Assembly: GCA_021307315.1 (NCBI GenBank)
Contig: JAJSPD010000007.1
Span: 1,097,256-1,161,255 of the forward strand
Source of the DNA: Bisporella sp. PMI_857
Taxonomy: Eukaryota > Ascomycota > Leotiomycetes > Helotiales > Helotiaceae
DNA length: 64,000 nt
Direction of reading: 5' to 3'
This document shows, in pieces, positions 1 through 10,024 of the stretch (positions are counted from its first letter, which is position 1; each line of letters opens with the position of its first letter). The translations under genes and the position numbers were made by a program. The notes below the pieces were generated by a model. It did no database searches. It was not told where the DNA came from and was given only the letters and a program-made list of their open reading frames with translations.

Positions 1-125
1 CACTTGGTCATTTATCTCATAACGCCATCCTGCTCATGCCCTATATATAACCAATGTCTGACCAAAATCTTCGTCTCCAAAGTATAAAACAAGAAGTAAA
101 GCTGTTGTACATATGCACATGAGTC

Positions 126-1946
126 TCATGCTCTTCCATCCGCGTCTAGTTGTATGGTGACTTCCCACCGTAGACTGCTCCCTTTGCCATATTCTCCACC
201 AAGGCGCTTCCGTATCAGGAGAGAAATTCGTTCGCGCAGCTTGCCCAGTGTAACGTCCTCGGCCGCTCCGCCCCCAAAACCTCGAACTCGCAACTTCAGG
301 TTCGCCATCGCGAGCCCATAATGCACCTGCCAGAACCGCGCTTCCTCTACCCCTGAAATCGCTGGCTCACTTACTATCTCCCGCATAACCTCCGTAACAC
401 CCTTACCATTGTAGCTCATAAGCAACATCAGTCCTTGGGCCGTTGCAGAACGTAGACCTAGGAAAAACATGGATCCAGCAATGGCAGCACAGAGCATGCG
501 ATCCAGCCAGGTATACATTGTTATGCTTAGCAAAGGAAGAGCCAGCATGAGAAAAGAGCAAAATAGAGTTAAAAAGTGGGAAGGGTTAGATAGGATAGAA
601 GGCAGGAATGAGAGGTACTGAAAACGCATTGCGTTGCCAATCCGCGCATGATTTCCCATCCAATATGCAGATATGGCTGTCCCAACAATTGAGAGCAAAG
701 CAGAGAGATCCACGGATCCAGGTGCTACACGCTCATGCGAATGTGGGTGATGAGGTTGGTGCGAGCCAAGGGATTCGAGAAAATGCTTGAGATTATGCGA
801 GATGAGGTCGAAACCCATGAAAACAAGAAATATGGACATTGCGAAACCTGCCAATACCTCAACACGCTGCAGCCCAAACGGATGCCGAATAGAGGAACGC
901 TTCCAAACTTCGAAATTGTGGGATATGTCGACTGCCACGCAGAGAGAAGCGGAACCAGCATCAAAGAATATAAGGTGGGAAAGAGCTGTTAAAGCAGCTG
1001 AGCCGTCGCCGGAGTGGTGGACTATGCCAGCAATGCTGAAGTGACAGATGCACCATATACTGCGCCAGATCTGCTCACTTGATAACGACTTCCATGTCTC
1101 TTTATAGGTAGGTATAGGGAGCGCGGCGGGAAGCGCAAGCGGTGGTCGCGGTGGAGGTTCGAGGAAGATTTGGTGCTGAGTAGACACACTACTGTGTTTG
1201 TAGCGATGACCTCTTCTCTGTCCAATATTCTGTTTATCTGTGTTAACGGAGGGAAGTATATAGGGATAAGTATCTGTAGGGGGAGTAAGGTTTGCTAGAA
1301 ATTGTCTGCGACTTTTCACTGCAAACTTGTCATCATTGTCCTTCTTCGAGGCATAGGATCTAGCAGTAGAATTGTTTCTGCGGAAAGCATTGCCTGATTG
1401 CTCTTTGAGAATCCGGGACAAGCAGTTATCCGTGGAATAATTGTCATCATCTGAGTCCAGATAATCAACAGAGGGAGGTGTTTGTGGCACATCCCCGAAG
1501 ATTGGAAACAAATTCATTGCTGCTAGACGGCCAGAAGGAGGAGTAGACGGCAGTACATTGATGGAAGGAATACATTGAAAGTCTGCTCGACATACTGATT
1601 TTGCGACCACGGGAGTATCTTTAATGGTCTGGGTCTGAAAGTTGAAAGGGTTGCGCCCACCGGCCGGAGGAGGTCCCGAGCTCCCATCAGTTCTAAGTTC
1701 ACCGACGGTGCTGGCAGGTGAAGGGAGCGCAGATTCCATAGCACCAAAGCGACTGCTTCCGGCGAATTGATCAGACCAAGGTGATAGAGCGTTGGGATCG
1801 AGAGTCCCTGGGTCGTAATGAATAGTGGAGCGCACGGTTCGAGAAACGCCATCCATTCCTAATCCTTCCTCCTCTTCACCTCCTGGTATGGGGGTTGGAG
1901 GCGTCGGGGTGCGAGGAGGGGCAGGGATTGGCAGACTGGACGCCAT
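126..1946 (-). CDS. zrg17: Zrg17-like cation diffusion facilitator (zinc transporter subunit)
   Basis: Single-exon gene of 606 aa starting at a true ATG (1944-1946). Residues 1 to about 270 are a low-complexity Pro/Ser/Thr-rich cytosolic N-terminus. From about 285 a CDF-type membrane domain follows, with the segment HLIFFDAGSASLCVAVDI, then a His-rich loop (HQPHHPHSH) and two or three further hydrophobic segments, and a cytosolic C-terminal domain. In typical CDF exporters TM2 and TM5 each carry an H-x3-D zinc site. Here the TM5 region reads NPSHFLTLF and lacks the acidic partner, as expected for the Zrg17/ZnT6-type subunit that pairs with an active partner (Msc2/Cis4/ZnT5) in the early secretory pathway. 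Family is clear; the Zrg17 subgroup is inferred from the N-terminus and degenerate site. It is divergent from the gene at 2553. Confidence 0.85.
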   Translation of the reverse strand: MASSLPIPAPPRTPTPPTPIPGGEEEEGLGMDGVSRTVRSTIHYDPGTLDPNALSPWSDQFAGSSRFGAMESALPSPASTVGELRTDGSSGPPPAGGRNPFNFQTQTIKDTPVVAKSVCRADFQCIPSINVLPSTPPSGRLAAMNLFPIFGDVPQTPPSVDYLDSDDDNYSTDNCLSRILKEQSGNAFRRNNSTARSYASKKDNDDKFAVKSRRQFLANLTPPTDTYPYILPSVNTDKQNIGQRRGHRYKHSSVSTQHQIFLEPPPRPPLALPAALPIPTYKETWKSLSSEQIWRSIWCICHFSIAGIVHHSGDGSAALTALSHLIFFDAGSASLCVAVDISHNFEVWKRSSIRHPFGLQRVEVLAGFAMSIFLVFMGFDLISHNLKHFLESLGSHQPHHPHSHERVAPGSVDLSALLSIVGTAISAYWMGNHARIGNAMRFQYLSFLPSILSNPSHFLTLFCSFLMLALPLLSITMYTWLDRMLCAAIAGSMFFLGLRSATAQGLMLLMSYNGKGVTEVMREIVSEPAISGVEEARFWQVHYGLAMANLKLRVRGFGGGAAEDVTLGKLRERISLLIRKRLGGEYGKGSSLRWEVTIQLDADGRA

Positions 1947-2552
1947 CGTTAGGCTTAGTTCAAATACGTCGCACGAGCATTGAAATGTCCTCTCTTAAAG
2001 CTAGACGCCGCAATTGACACGTTGTTTGGTCTTGTCTCCGCGAGCTGCAATGTAGCAGCAGAGTGGATGTAGCAGATTGATTACCGGGAGATGCCTATTT
2101 AGGGAAAGGTTACAACGGGAGCGGTTATTATCCAAAGTAATCTTAGACGCCCGAAGCGCAGAGACCCAGCAAAATCACCTTAATCAGATGGCAGTTGAGA
2201 AATTAAAACGAAGCGTGAGGCTTGATTAAAAAAAAAGGGCTCTACCTTATCATAATTGCTAATCCAGACCACATTCCTTTGGAACACCTTTCATCTGCAG
2301 GCTTTGTTTAATTCTTGGAATAGACAGGCACCACATCCCCATTTCAACCTAGAACGCTATATATTCTATGCCAAGCTATTTTTCACGTGCTAAAAACGTG
2401 TCACAAACTCACCTCAGATGTATCTATAACTTAACCCCTGTCCCGAGAATCTTGCTGATAGATCCTTAGACGGGGTCCTACACAAGAAGCCCTCCTTCTA
2501 CCGTCATTGGGGTTCATATTTCTTGGCTTGAATATGGTCTACGCCCCCTAAA
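1947..2552. promoter_or_regulatory. Divergent intergenic region between zrg17-like gene and 2553 gene
   Basis: This 606-bp gap separates two start codons that point away from each other and must hold both promoters. A palindromic CACGTG (E-box type) lies at 2384-2389 and an A8 run near 2230. No coding sequence is supported. Confidence 0.5.
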
Positions 2553-3641
2553 ATGGAGCATCCTGTTCCTATTCGTCCTGATGATCCTCATCAAACCAAC
2601 GACGCAGCCACAGATCAGAACCCAGCAAGATTCGAAGATCTGCGTCAAGGGCACAAGAGAAATCTTTCTGGATCTCTTCTCTCTAAACTGCCCTTTCTCA
2701 GACCAAGCAATGATGAGAATGCAACGCCTACGGAGAGAGGACCCTACAGCCCAGAATTCACCCCTGGCGATGACAGGATATCGTCAAAGAAACCCGGAAG
2801 GGCCATGGCTGTGGTGCAACAGCAACAGAAGACCCGACGGAGGAAGGGCTCCCTGCGAAAAGCGGCACTATTAGGAAGAGGCGCCCAACGAGAAAAGAAA
2901 GAGGACAAGGCATCCTCCCTAGAAGCCGGGGCACATCTCGGATTCGGACGAGACGGAGCCCTTGATACAAAACCTGACAGCGAGCCAGCAGCGTTCGGGT
3001 TAGGCATCATAGAGCCCACGCCACGGCCTGCCATGGACGGGTATCCAGGGCGTGGCAATCCCCTCCTATCGCCGATAAAAACGCTACCCATGGGCTTGGA
3101 CGATCATATCGTCACGTCACCTACCCAGGCCACAAGCCCAACTCTCACATACACATCCACTACCGATGAGGATGACGTCCTCAGCATACCAACCCATATC
3201 CCTGTGCTCAGAGGAGGGCCTCAGACATCATCGGGATCCGATACATACTTCCCCATGTCCGCGGGCTCGCTCGCCCGACGACGCTCCGCCAAAACCGCCA
3301 AATCGCCGCTGTCCCTGGGAGGCTTGGCCGCCAGCCCGCTGCCCGTCCCGGACGCCGAGTGGGATTACTCGGAGACGGAATGGTGGGGCTGGGTGATCCT
3401 CGTCATCACGTGGATCGTCTTCGTGACGGGCATGGGCTCTTGCCTGGGGGTGTGGAGCTGGGCGTGGGACGTCGGGGAAACCCCTTACGCGCCGCCGGAG
3501 CTCGAAGACGACGCCACGTTACCGATCGTCGGATACTATCCGGCGCTGATCATCTTGACCGCCATCATGGCGTGGATATGGGTCGTCGCTGCTTGGGTGG
3601 GCATGAAATACTTCCGGCATGCGAAGATCAGTGGCGATTGA
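2553..3641 (+). CDS. Fungal two-TM membrane protein of unknown function
   Basis: Single exon, 362 aa, starting at ATG 2553. I do not recognise the family. Residues 1-275 are hydrophilic, rich in Pro, Ser, Thr and basic residues (for example KKPGRAMAVVQQQQKTRRRKG), and probably disordered and cytosolic. Two Trp-rich hydrophobic segments follow, at about 277-303 (starting WWGWVILVITW) and 328-350 (LIILTAIMAWIWVVAAW), separated by an acidic linker and followed by a short basic tail. The first strongly basic half suggests an N-in topology with both ends cytosolic. GC content rises toward the 3' end as in a normal conserved gene. It is convergent with the ferritin-fold gene at 4475. Confidence 0.75.
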   Translation: MEHPVPIRPDDPHQTNDAATDQNPARFEDLRQGHKRNLSGSLLSKLPFLRPSNDENATPTERGPYSPEFTPGDDRISSKKPGRAMAVVQQQQKTRRRKGSLRKAALLGRGAQREKKEDKASSLEAGAHLGFGRDGALDTKPDSEPAAFGLGIIEPTPRPAMDGYPGRGNPLLSPIKTLPMGLDDHIVTSPTQATSPTLTYTSTTDEDDVLSIPTHIPVLRGGPQTSSGSDTYFPMSAGSLARRRSAKTAKSPLSLGGLAASPLPVPDAEWDYSETEWWGWVILVITWIVFVTGMGSCLGVWSWAWDVGETPYAPPELEDDATLPIVGYYPALIILTAIMAWIWVVAAWVGMKYFRHAKISGD

Positions 3642-4474
3642 ATGCGTATATTGTGCCATGCCTAGCCACACACTTGGAGTTGAGCAAGATTATACCCTAC
3701 CAGTTCGGTGCCTCTAACCCGAGGAATAAACCGCCGCCATATTTCATCTAGCTGTATACAAAGTATGACCAACAATCTTCAGAACTCCCCTCACAGAGAT
3801 GAAGGGTTGTGCAGATCTTGTGGAACTGGAATCGCGGTGTAATACATAACATTTGGAGAGTAGAAAGACCCAAGCAGAGCCCATCCACCGCAATATTAGA
3901 ATTAAGCCTAGCAGTGAATCGAAACTATCCCAACTCCAACCTGTTTACCAAGTAGATATCCCTTGCACCAAGTGAGTACCACCAATAGAAGAGATGATGT
4001 CCAGGTCAACTTCTGCACGTATCAATTCGAATCGCAGAAGTGTCTATAGGTGCCGTACAATAGCTTATGTACATTTTTATCTCAAGGTCCACCAATACCT
4101 CTCATATCCCTTCCCCTTTACAAACCCCACTTTTCCCATAAAATGCAGACAATCCAAGTTACTCCCGTTCTTACTCTCGACATGCACAATCTTAACATCT
4201 CGCACCCGTCATGCCCGCACCGATATGCAACCTTCCTAAACAATTAAATCGGACTCGGCATCTAAGCACAGATTAAACAAGTTCAGAACTCCCATGTAAT
4301 GGAGGAGGAAGTAAATTATGTAATTATGTAAAGAAAGAGTTCGCGTGATAGGCCGTTACATTAAACAGGACGCTGCTAGATAGCTCAACAGCCATCGCAA
4401 GAACAAACATTAAGAGATGATATATTCCACCGAAAGAACTAACCCCGTATATACGATTCGGTTGTGGGATAGAG
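3642..4474. other. Convergent 3' region, no gene seen
   Basis: An 833-bp gap between convergent stop codons. It holds only short chance reading frames on both strands and presumably both 3' UTRs. Confidence 0.6.
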
Positions 4475-5449
4475 CTATTGGATGTTGAGATCAAACGTTG
4501 GAGAGCTTGGAGTGACCTCAAGAATTGCTGGACCAGCAACGGTGTTATCATCGGTAACGGCGCCGCTGTCGTCTGAGGTCAAGAAAACATAGCTCTGACC
4601 CTCTATATCTGCTGGAACGATGGCCGAGAGCAAGTCGCCGGAGGCGGTAACCGGGACGGAGACAGATGTGAGACCACTGACGAAGGTGGCATAGACTGTA
4701 CCAGAAGGCGGATTGGCGGGCCTCAGATCGACCTGTGCGGCCTGAGCAGTTGGCAGTCCCGAGACGAGCGTGAGGCCGGGGAGGACCTTCAACGGGAGGG
4801 GTTCATTCGTAGATGGGCAAGAGACGATGAATTGAGAGGCGATAGAGAAAACCGGATTCAAGCCAAGAGGCGTACCGTTCGGGTTGGCGAAGGGGATCTT
4901 TCCTGTGGCGTCACGAGCTTTGGATTGATGGAGGGCCTCGGTGACAAGGATAGAACCAGCAGCAGTGAGGTATGCCTTCTCTGTGATGGATGGGGCGGCA
5001 CCAAGGTATGCGGAAACTCCAACGCCTTCGATGATTGATGCGAGCTTGATGAACTCGCCGGGCGAGGTCATGGGGAAATTGTATGTGCAAGGGGCAACGG
5101 GCTCAGCGCCGGCAGCTTTCAGACCTGCGGTGAGGTAGACGACGTGGCTCTCTTCGTCGTGCGTAACGTATTTGAGCTGCTCGTAAAGCTCTGCGGAGAA
5201 ACCTTGTGCGGTGAAAGCCTCTAGGGTCCAGGTACTAAGAGCCTTCTTATAGAACGCGTTCTCGAGATGTTCCAGCTGATACCTTGTTAGTGGTGATTGG
5301 GAGTAGATTGCTGTTGTACCCACAGTCAATGCATATTGGAGAATGACGGGATCGATGTTTGCTGCTTGCTTCTTGGATAACATGGCAGGGAGAGCGGAAG
5401 CTCCAAGGGCACTGATCATAACCAGGGCGGCAGTGGTAGAGAAGCGCAT
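4475..5449 (-). CDS. Secreted ferritin-fold protein, Rds1/LsdA type
   Basis: The frame is open further upstream, but the ATG at 5447-5449 is preferred because it gives a textbook signal peptide (MRFSTTAALVMISALGASA). The mature protein makes 324 aa in total. Residues from about 30 to 180 show the four-helix pattern of Pfam Ferritin_2: LEHLENAFYKKAL, then THDEESHVVYL, then IIEGVGVSAYLGAA, then LVTEALHQSKAR, giving the E, DEExH, E and ExxH positions of a di-metal site. The C-terminal 130 residues are a beta-rich, Ser/Thr/Pro-containing domain typical of the family. In fungi these proteins are linked to stress and late sexual development (rds1, lsdA); enzymatic activity is unproven. Confidence 0.85.
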   Translation of the reverse strand: MRFSTTAALVMISALGASALPAMLSKKQAANIDPVILQYALTVGTTAIYSQSPLTRYQLEHLENAFYKKALSTWTLEAFTAQGFSAELYEQLKYVTHDEESHVVYLTAGLKAAGAEPVAPCTYNFPMTSPGEFIKLASIIEGVGVSAYLGAAPSITEKAYLTAAGSILVTEALHQSKARDATGKIPFANPNGTPLGLNPVFSIASQFIVSCPSTNEPLPLKVLPGLTLVSGLPTAQAAQVDLRPANPPSGTVYATFVSGLTSVSVPVTASGDLLSAIVPADIEGQSYVFLTSDDSGAVTDDNTVAGPAILEVTPSSPTFDLNIQ

Positions 5450-7229
5450 GGTGACGGCTGAGCGGTATTTTTGAACTTTGCAACTGGTGAAAAGGTAGGA
5501 AGGGGTAGCTTGAGTGCAGGGTATGTGTACTGATGAAATGATAAATACTGGTTCGTAGGAAGAAGATTGATTTATATTAAATGTGATGGCATCATGATAC
5601 TGAACCTTGAGGAAGGCACACATCCGACGACAACGCACTTGTCAAATTTGGAGAGCCTCCTGCTTGTTGCTGCGCATTTCGGCTTCCAAAGATGCCGTAC
5701 CTTACCTACTAGTATTTCAAATCAACAAGATGGTTGTACATCATCATTGTTCAGCTTGCATCTCGGCGGAGGCTCTCAAGCACGGGTTATGACGGAATAT
5801 CAATCCAATAGTGGCAGAAAGTCATGAAAGCCATCACCAAGACTCTGGCTACAATAGGGCATGCTGCTGTCTTTCTCGGTTCATCTTCAATCCGTCAACT
5901 AGTGCGTAGCCGTAGTCAATTAGCTGGGAGAAGCCAAAGGACGGCCAGGCGCAAGCCGCCTACTCTAGGCCTAGTGCTGAGCCATCGCCTCTCTAGTCTG
6001 CCTCTTTTAGAATTGATCGCAGGTCAGTGAACGCGGGGTTATCTATTTCATCAGATTCGTTTCCCCCAGAATAGAGCGATTTTGGCGTTTGACAGGGTGG
6101 CTGTGAAAAATCACTGCTGCTGGTGTTGGTGTCCCAAGCTCCACGGCTTAGACCACTCATTGCCTCGTAGACAACTGCCAGCATAGTGCCATACGGGTAA
6201 AAGGAAAGGAGTCCTTTCATAGGTCCCCATTTTTGGAAGATAACCCACAAACTGGGATAAAGGAAGCTAAATGGCGCTATTTAATAAGCTTATTTCATTC
6301 CCGCTCTTCGACCGCAGATCATTATTCTTTCTTTCTCCACCTTGGCATCCACGTGAGCTTCTCCTAAAAGAGGCTATCTACAATCCATCAAACGTCTTTC
6401 ATCATTCTTTCAATGGTGAAAGTGAGAACAAATAAACATGGTTAGATCTGTCATCGGTCTAGCTGAAGGAAAAGATGCCACTGCTGAAAGGAAGTGGCGT
6501 CCAAACAACCGTCCGTCAATGACTTGGCGATTCGTTCGATCTGGCTCCGGATGCTTCACGACCCGAAAAGCTTGCGCCGAACGCCATCATTCAACGTACC
6601 ATCATTTCAGATTGAACGAACCACCTGAAAGATTATATACGGGTCAGCGATAGAAGGAACTTCTATTGGATAACATGGCATAGTTTGTCGAAAGAGGGAA
6701 AACAGAAGATTTTGGCTTAGAGGCAGGATCACATGACATTAATCAGGCTGATCATTATTACAGCAGTTTGCCCATGATTTGCAATCCGACCTAAGCCCAG
6801 TCAAGTATAACATTAGACATGAGAGATAGGGGTAATATTGACAGCAGAAAGTATTGACAAGGTCATATTGTTATAAATTTCTTTGAGTTGGTGTTATCTT
6901 TTACTCCGTATATAGGAGGAATAAGTTCTATCTTGGATCTCGATACATCGGTCAAGCAACATCTCGTATCGCAGACAAATCACGAGAAGTACAAATATTC
7001 TGTGGGTGGGGGTTTTCCGATACAGCGCAAAATAAGGTTAATACCGCTCCTCGTGATTATCGAACGGCCAATTCTCAAGAACCCCTTTCCTTACAGCATC
7101 GTGCTCTAAGTTCTGAAGCCTCCGCCTTCACCTGCTCATTCTCCGCGAAAACATCATCACATGCGTTTGCTGATACCTACCTACCAACGCTAGTGCCTAT
7201 TCTATCGCGCAACTTGTCTACGCGTGAAT
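5450..7229. other. Gene-poor intergenic stretch
   Basis: About 1.8 kb with several short ORFs on both strands (60 to 85 codons). None has a recognisable domain or convincing splice partner. A pyrimidine-rich run (TTCTTTCTTTCTCC) lies near 6326-6340. I see no RNA gene or mobile element here. Confidence 0.5.
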
Positions 7230-7896
7230 CTATTGGATTCTGTAGGGCCTCCATTTGCAAGCATTCCTCAGCCTCATCATCGGAGAAGCTGATCGGGCAT
7301 GGAGGCGTGTTACCATCCTTGTCAGCGGTGAGCGCTGTTCGATCCCTGACCTCGTGAATGAGTTGTTCCCTCAGACTAACACTATCGCCCTCCCAAAGAA
7401 CGTTTTCAAGTTTCTCGAGGTTCTGCCTTGGTGCGCCGAATCTTCTAATAAACCATCAAAGTGAGGTTTTTTTGTACTTGGCGGAGGGCCAAGCAGAAAT
7501 GAAAGTAACGTCGCCGGTACTGTTGTAAAGCAACTGCTTGTTCTGCCTCATTCACATCATCAAACGATTCTGGCAATAATGGTGTGTTAAGGTGAAGCGA
7601 GTCTTCGCCTTTGAAGTTTTCGAAAGATTCGACCACACTTACTTGAAGTATTAAGGGTAAGACTGAGCCGTGTTGCCAGTCTCTCCAACTTGTAGTTGTA
7701 GAGTCTTCTGAAACAAATATGTTATCCGGCTTAACGTCTGGTGGCGCAAAGTTGGCCGCAGCAAATAATCTTTCCGGGGTACTGGATATGACGCAAACTT
7801 CTTTATCCTAGTCACATAATCAGCTGGCAACACATTTTGAAATTCATAAAGCATCTCCGCGTCAATAAGATTAGTTGCGGTCTCAGAGCCATGCAC
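7230..7896 (-). pseudogene. Frameshifted AIM9/APH-like phosphotransferase remnant
   Basis: Three minus-strand frames together carry the C-terminal half of a fungal aminoglycoside-phosphotransferase-fold protein (AIM9-like). From 7896 down, frame one holds a leader matching the helix before the catalytic loop and ends LLRPTLRH. Around 7740 it shifts by one base into DVKPDNIFVSEDS, which is the Brenner-type catalytic loop, then RDWQHGSVLPLIL, the metal-binding segment. That frame runs on through LPESFDDVNEAEQAVALQQY and RRRYFHF. Near 7488 it shifts again into KKPHFDGLLEDS and VWEGNN. The loop to DWQH distance is shorter than usual, so some residues are also lost. Without a start and with two frameshifts it is a pseudogene; its parent would be a mitochondrial-type kinase-like protein. 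Confidence 0.75.
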
Positions 7897-8168
7897 TCAG
7901 CTACAGGCACGCATTTGACAGACACCCTTAGAGAAGTAAATCTCTTTTGTTAGGAGATGTATGAGTATATTGACTGTAACACATAGCCTCTCAATATAGG
8001 GTACTGGGGGCAAATATATACATGATAGCTTACATCAAGGGGGCTAGGAAGGATCATGGCCGCACATAGTGGCATATAATGACCTCTCTTTCCAACATCT
8101 TTCCTAGTAATATTACTGCACCCTTGTTTAAGAATATAGCAGAGCGATGTGGTGACGGAAGTCAGAAG

Positions 8169-9676
8169 TCACGCCATTAATATCGGGCTCCACTCACGGA
8201 GAAACCTTTTAACGCATCTACCCTGTCCGGCAACCGTGCTGCGCAATAGAGTTCGTTCCCATAGGTGTCGGCTTTTTGGATTTGTCCTCTCTTCTAGCAG
8301 CAGCTGTACAATTTCCTCGGTACCATGGTCCACATGGTTCACAGCAGATAGAATGGTTGTAGTTGGCTCAGTTAGGCTTAATGGCATCTCGTCGATGTTG
8401 GAGCCATATTCATACAGCATCTCCACCACAGGTTTCCCTCTAAGTTTTGGAAGTGATAACTTATTTTCGGGATTTGATTCGCTGTAGAATTCTGCGTCGT
8501 AGTCAAGCATTAATTTTGCTGCAGCCGACGTATTTGAACATATACACCAATAATATTTGAAAAATTCGGTTCTGGTAGAAGTGGTTTGGAGCGAATCCTC
8601 TCCGACCTTTACCCAATATTTACACTCCAATTCCAAGTATTCATCTTTATACCAAATTGCCTCTTCTAATCGGGCTCGCGATCCACTTCCAGGATGGATA
8701 TCAGCTCCGGACTGGTGCAAGAGACTGATTGCATCAATGGAGCCCCTGACGACTGCTTCCTCGAACGCGGTCTGGTTCTCTGATGACTTAGCATCAACAT
8801 TCGCGCCAGACTCGATAAGGAACTTTGCAGTAGTAATGTTCCCGTTTCTCAGAGCCTGATGGAGCCACGGATCAGTCGTATTCATATTGACGTCCACGCC
8901 GGCTTTAACAATCATCTTCAAAAGACTGATTGCATCAATGGAGCCTTTAGCGACTGCTTCCTTGAACGCGATCCGGTTCTCTGATGACTTAGTATCAACA
9001 TTTGCACCAGACTCGATAAGGAACTTTGCAGTAGTAATGTGTCCGTTTCTCAGAGCCTGATGAAGCCACGGATCAGTCGTATTCATATTGACGTCCATGC
9101 CAGCTTCGACAATCACCTTCAAAATATCCACATGCCCTTTTGCGGCGGCGAGGTCACCAACTGTTGTTCTCGTGGAGTTTCTTGCAAGCAAACTCGCATT
9201 CACCGAGAGAAGTCCTTTCACCCTGTTCTCATCTCCTTGACTAACAGCTTCCAAGAGGTCCAGATATCTATCTTCTGCGTGCGAGACTATTCCATTCAGA
9301 GCCTCCTGGTAGTATCGTCGTATGGCCTTCTGGGAAATTGGATCTTCAATACCTCCATGGGAGCTTTGCATGTGTCTCCAAAGATAGTTTTGGCGAGATG
9401 CACCCTTGAACCTGCACCTAGGAAATTTACACATGAATTTTGAACGGTTTAGCCCATGAGTTGTCCTGTGGCGGTCACGATCTGTCTTGAGGCCAAACGA
9501 TTTTTCGCAGATGGTACACTTATGAGGGCGGTCGTGGCTCTTTCGATGCCGACTGATTGAACTCCTCTCAGCTAAGTTTCCCTGTTGGACGGACTCTCTT
9601 ACTTGTAATCCATTTGTTTTCCAAAAGTCTTAGAGCAATTCTCATTCTCACAGCTGAAAATCACGGGGGACTCCAT
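8169..9676 (-). CDS. C2H2 zinc-finger protein with ankyrin repeats
   Basis: Two exons: 9603-9676 and 8169-9552, separated by a 50-nt GTAAGA...CAG intron that had to be removed to complete finger one. Product 485 aa. Three N-terminal fingers are visible: C9/C14/H27/H31, C37/C40/H53/H57 and C66/C71/H84/H89. Residues from about 125 to 460 are ankyrin-like repeats, with AGMDVNMNTTDPWLHQALRN and IESGANVD units. Two 67-residue ankyrin modules are nearly identical, reflecting a recent DNA duplication. Fingers suggest DNA binding and ankyrins a protein-binding surface. The gene is divergent from another C2H2 gene at 10025. The far C-terminus is not typical ankyrin, so a further 3' exon cannot be excluded. 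The start is the only in-frame ATG upstream of finger one. Confidence 0.8.
8705..9110 (-). repeat. 201-bp in-frame tandem duplication of an ankyrin module
   Basis: Two adjacent copies of about 201 bp (period measured from the shared CTCGATAAGG at 8811 and 9012) encode residues such as NTTDPWLHQALRN and TTAKFLIESGANVD. They differ at only a small fraction of positions. The duplication keeps the reading frame and adds two ankyrin helices-loop units. Confidence 0.9.
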
Positions 9677-10024
9677 ATCGCGTTTAGGTTAGGTCTTGTT
9701 TGTCCCATGGGGGACTAAAGGCCACAGCTTGCCATAGATAAAATTGAGGAAATATAAGCATATTTCATCTCTGAGTTCAAGTGGCGGAGCCTCGTAGGGC
9801 GGTGGCGGTGGAAGTGCTAACCTGGAGAGGGCGACGCCCTACGAGTACGGCTGGCTGAGGAGCCATCACCGCAAAACTTTTGCTCCTCGAGAAACCGCCT
9901 TTCCCTTCACCACCACGAAACAACCACAACACGCAATCTGTTCATATCACGGTCAAATTTCTCAACTATCCTACCAGCCGGTATCGTAGTGATTCCCATT
10001 TCGCGCTTAAGGCAGCAAGTCATC
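9677..10024. promoter_or_regulatory. Divergent promoter between two C2H2 genes
   Basis: A 348-bp shared promoter. It contains a perfect 11-bp inverted repeat, CTCGTAGGGCG at 9791-9801 and CGCCCTACGAG at 9835-9845, with a 33-bp loop. The stretch is also GC-richer than its surroundings. Confidence 0.6.

Noticed and set aside
7255..7464. Plus-strand 69-codon frame
   Set aside because: It lies over the AIM9-like remnant, whose protein motifs are on the minus strand.
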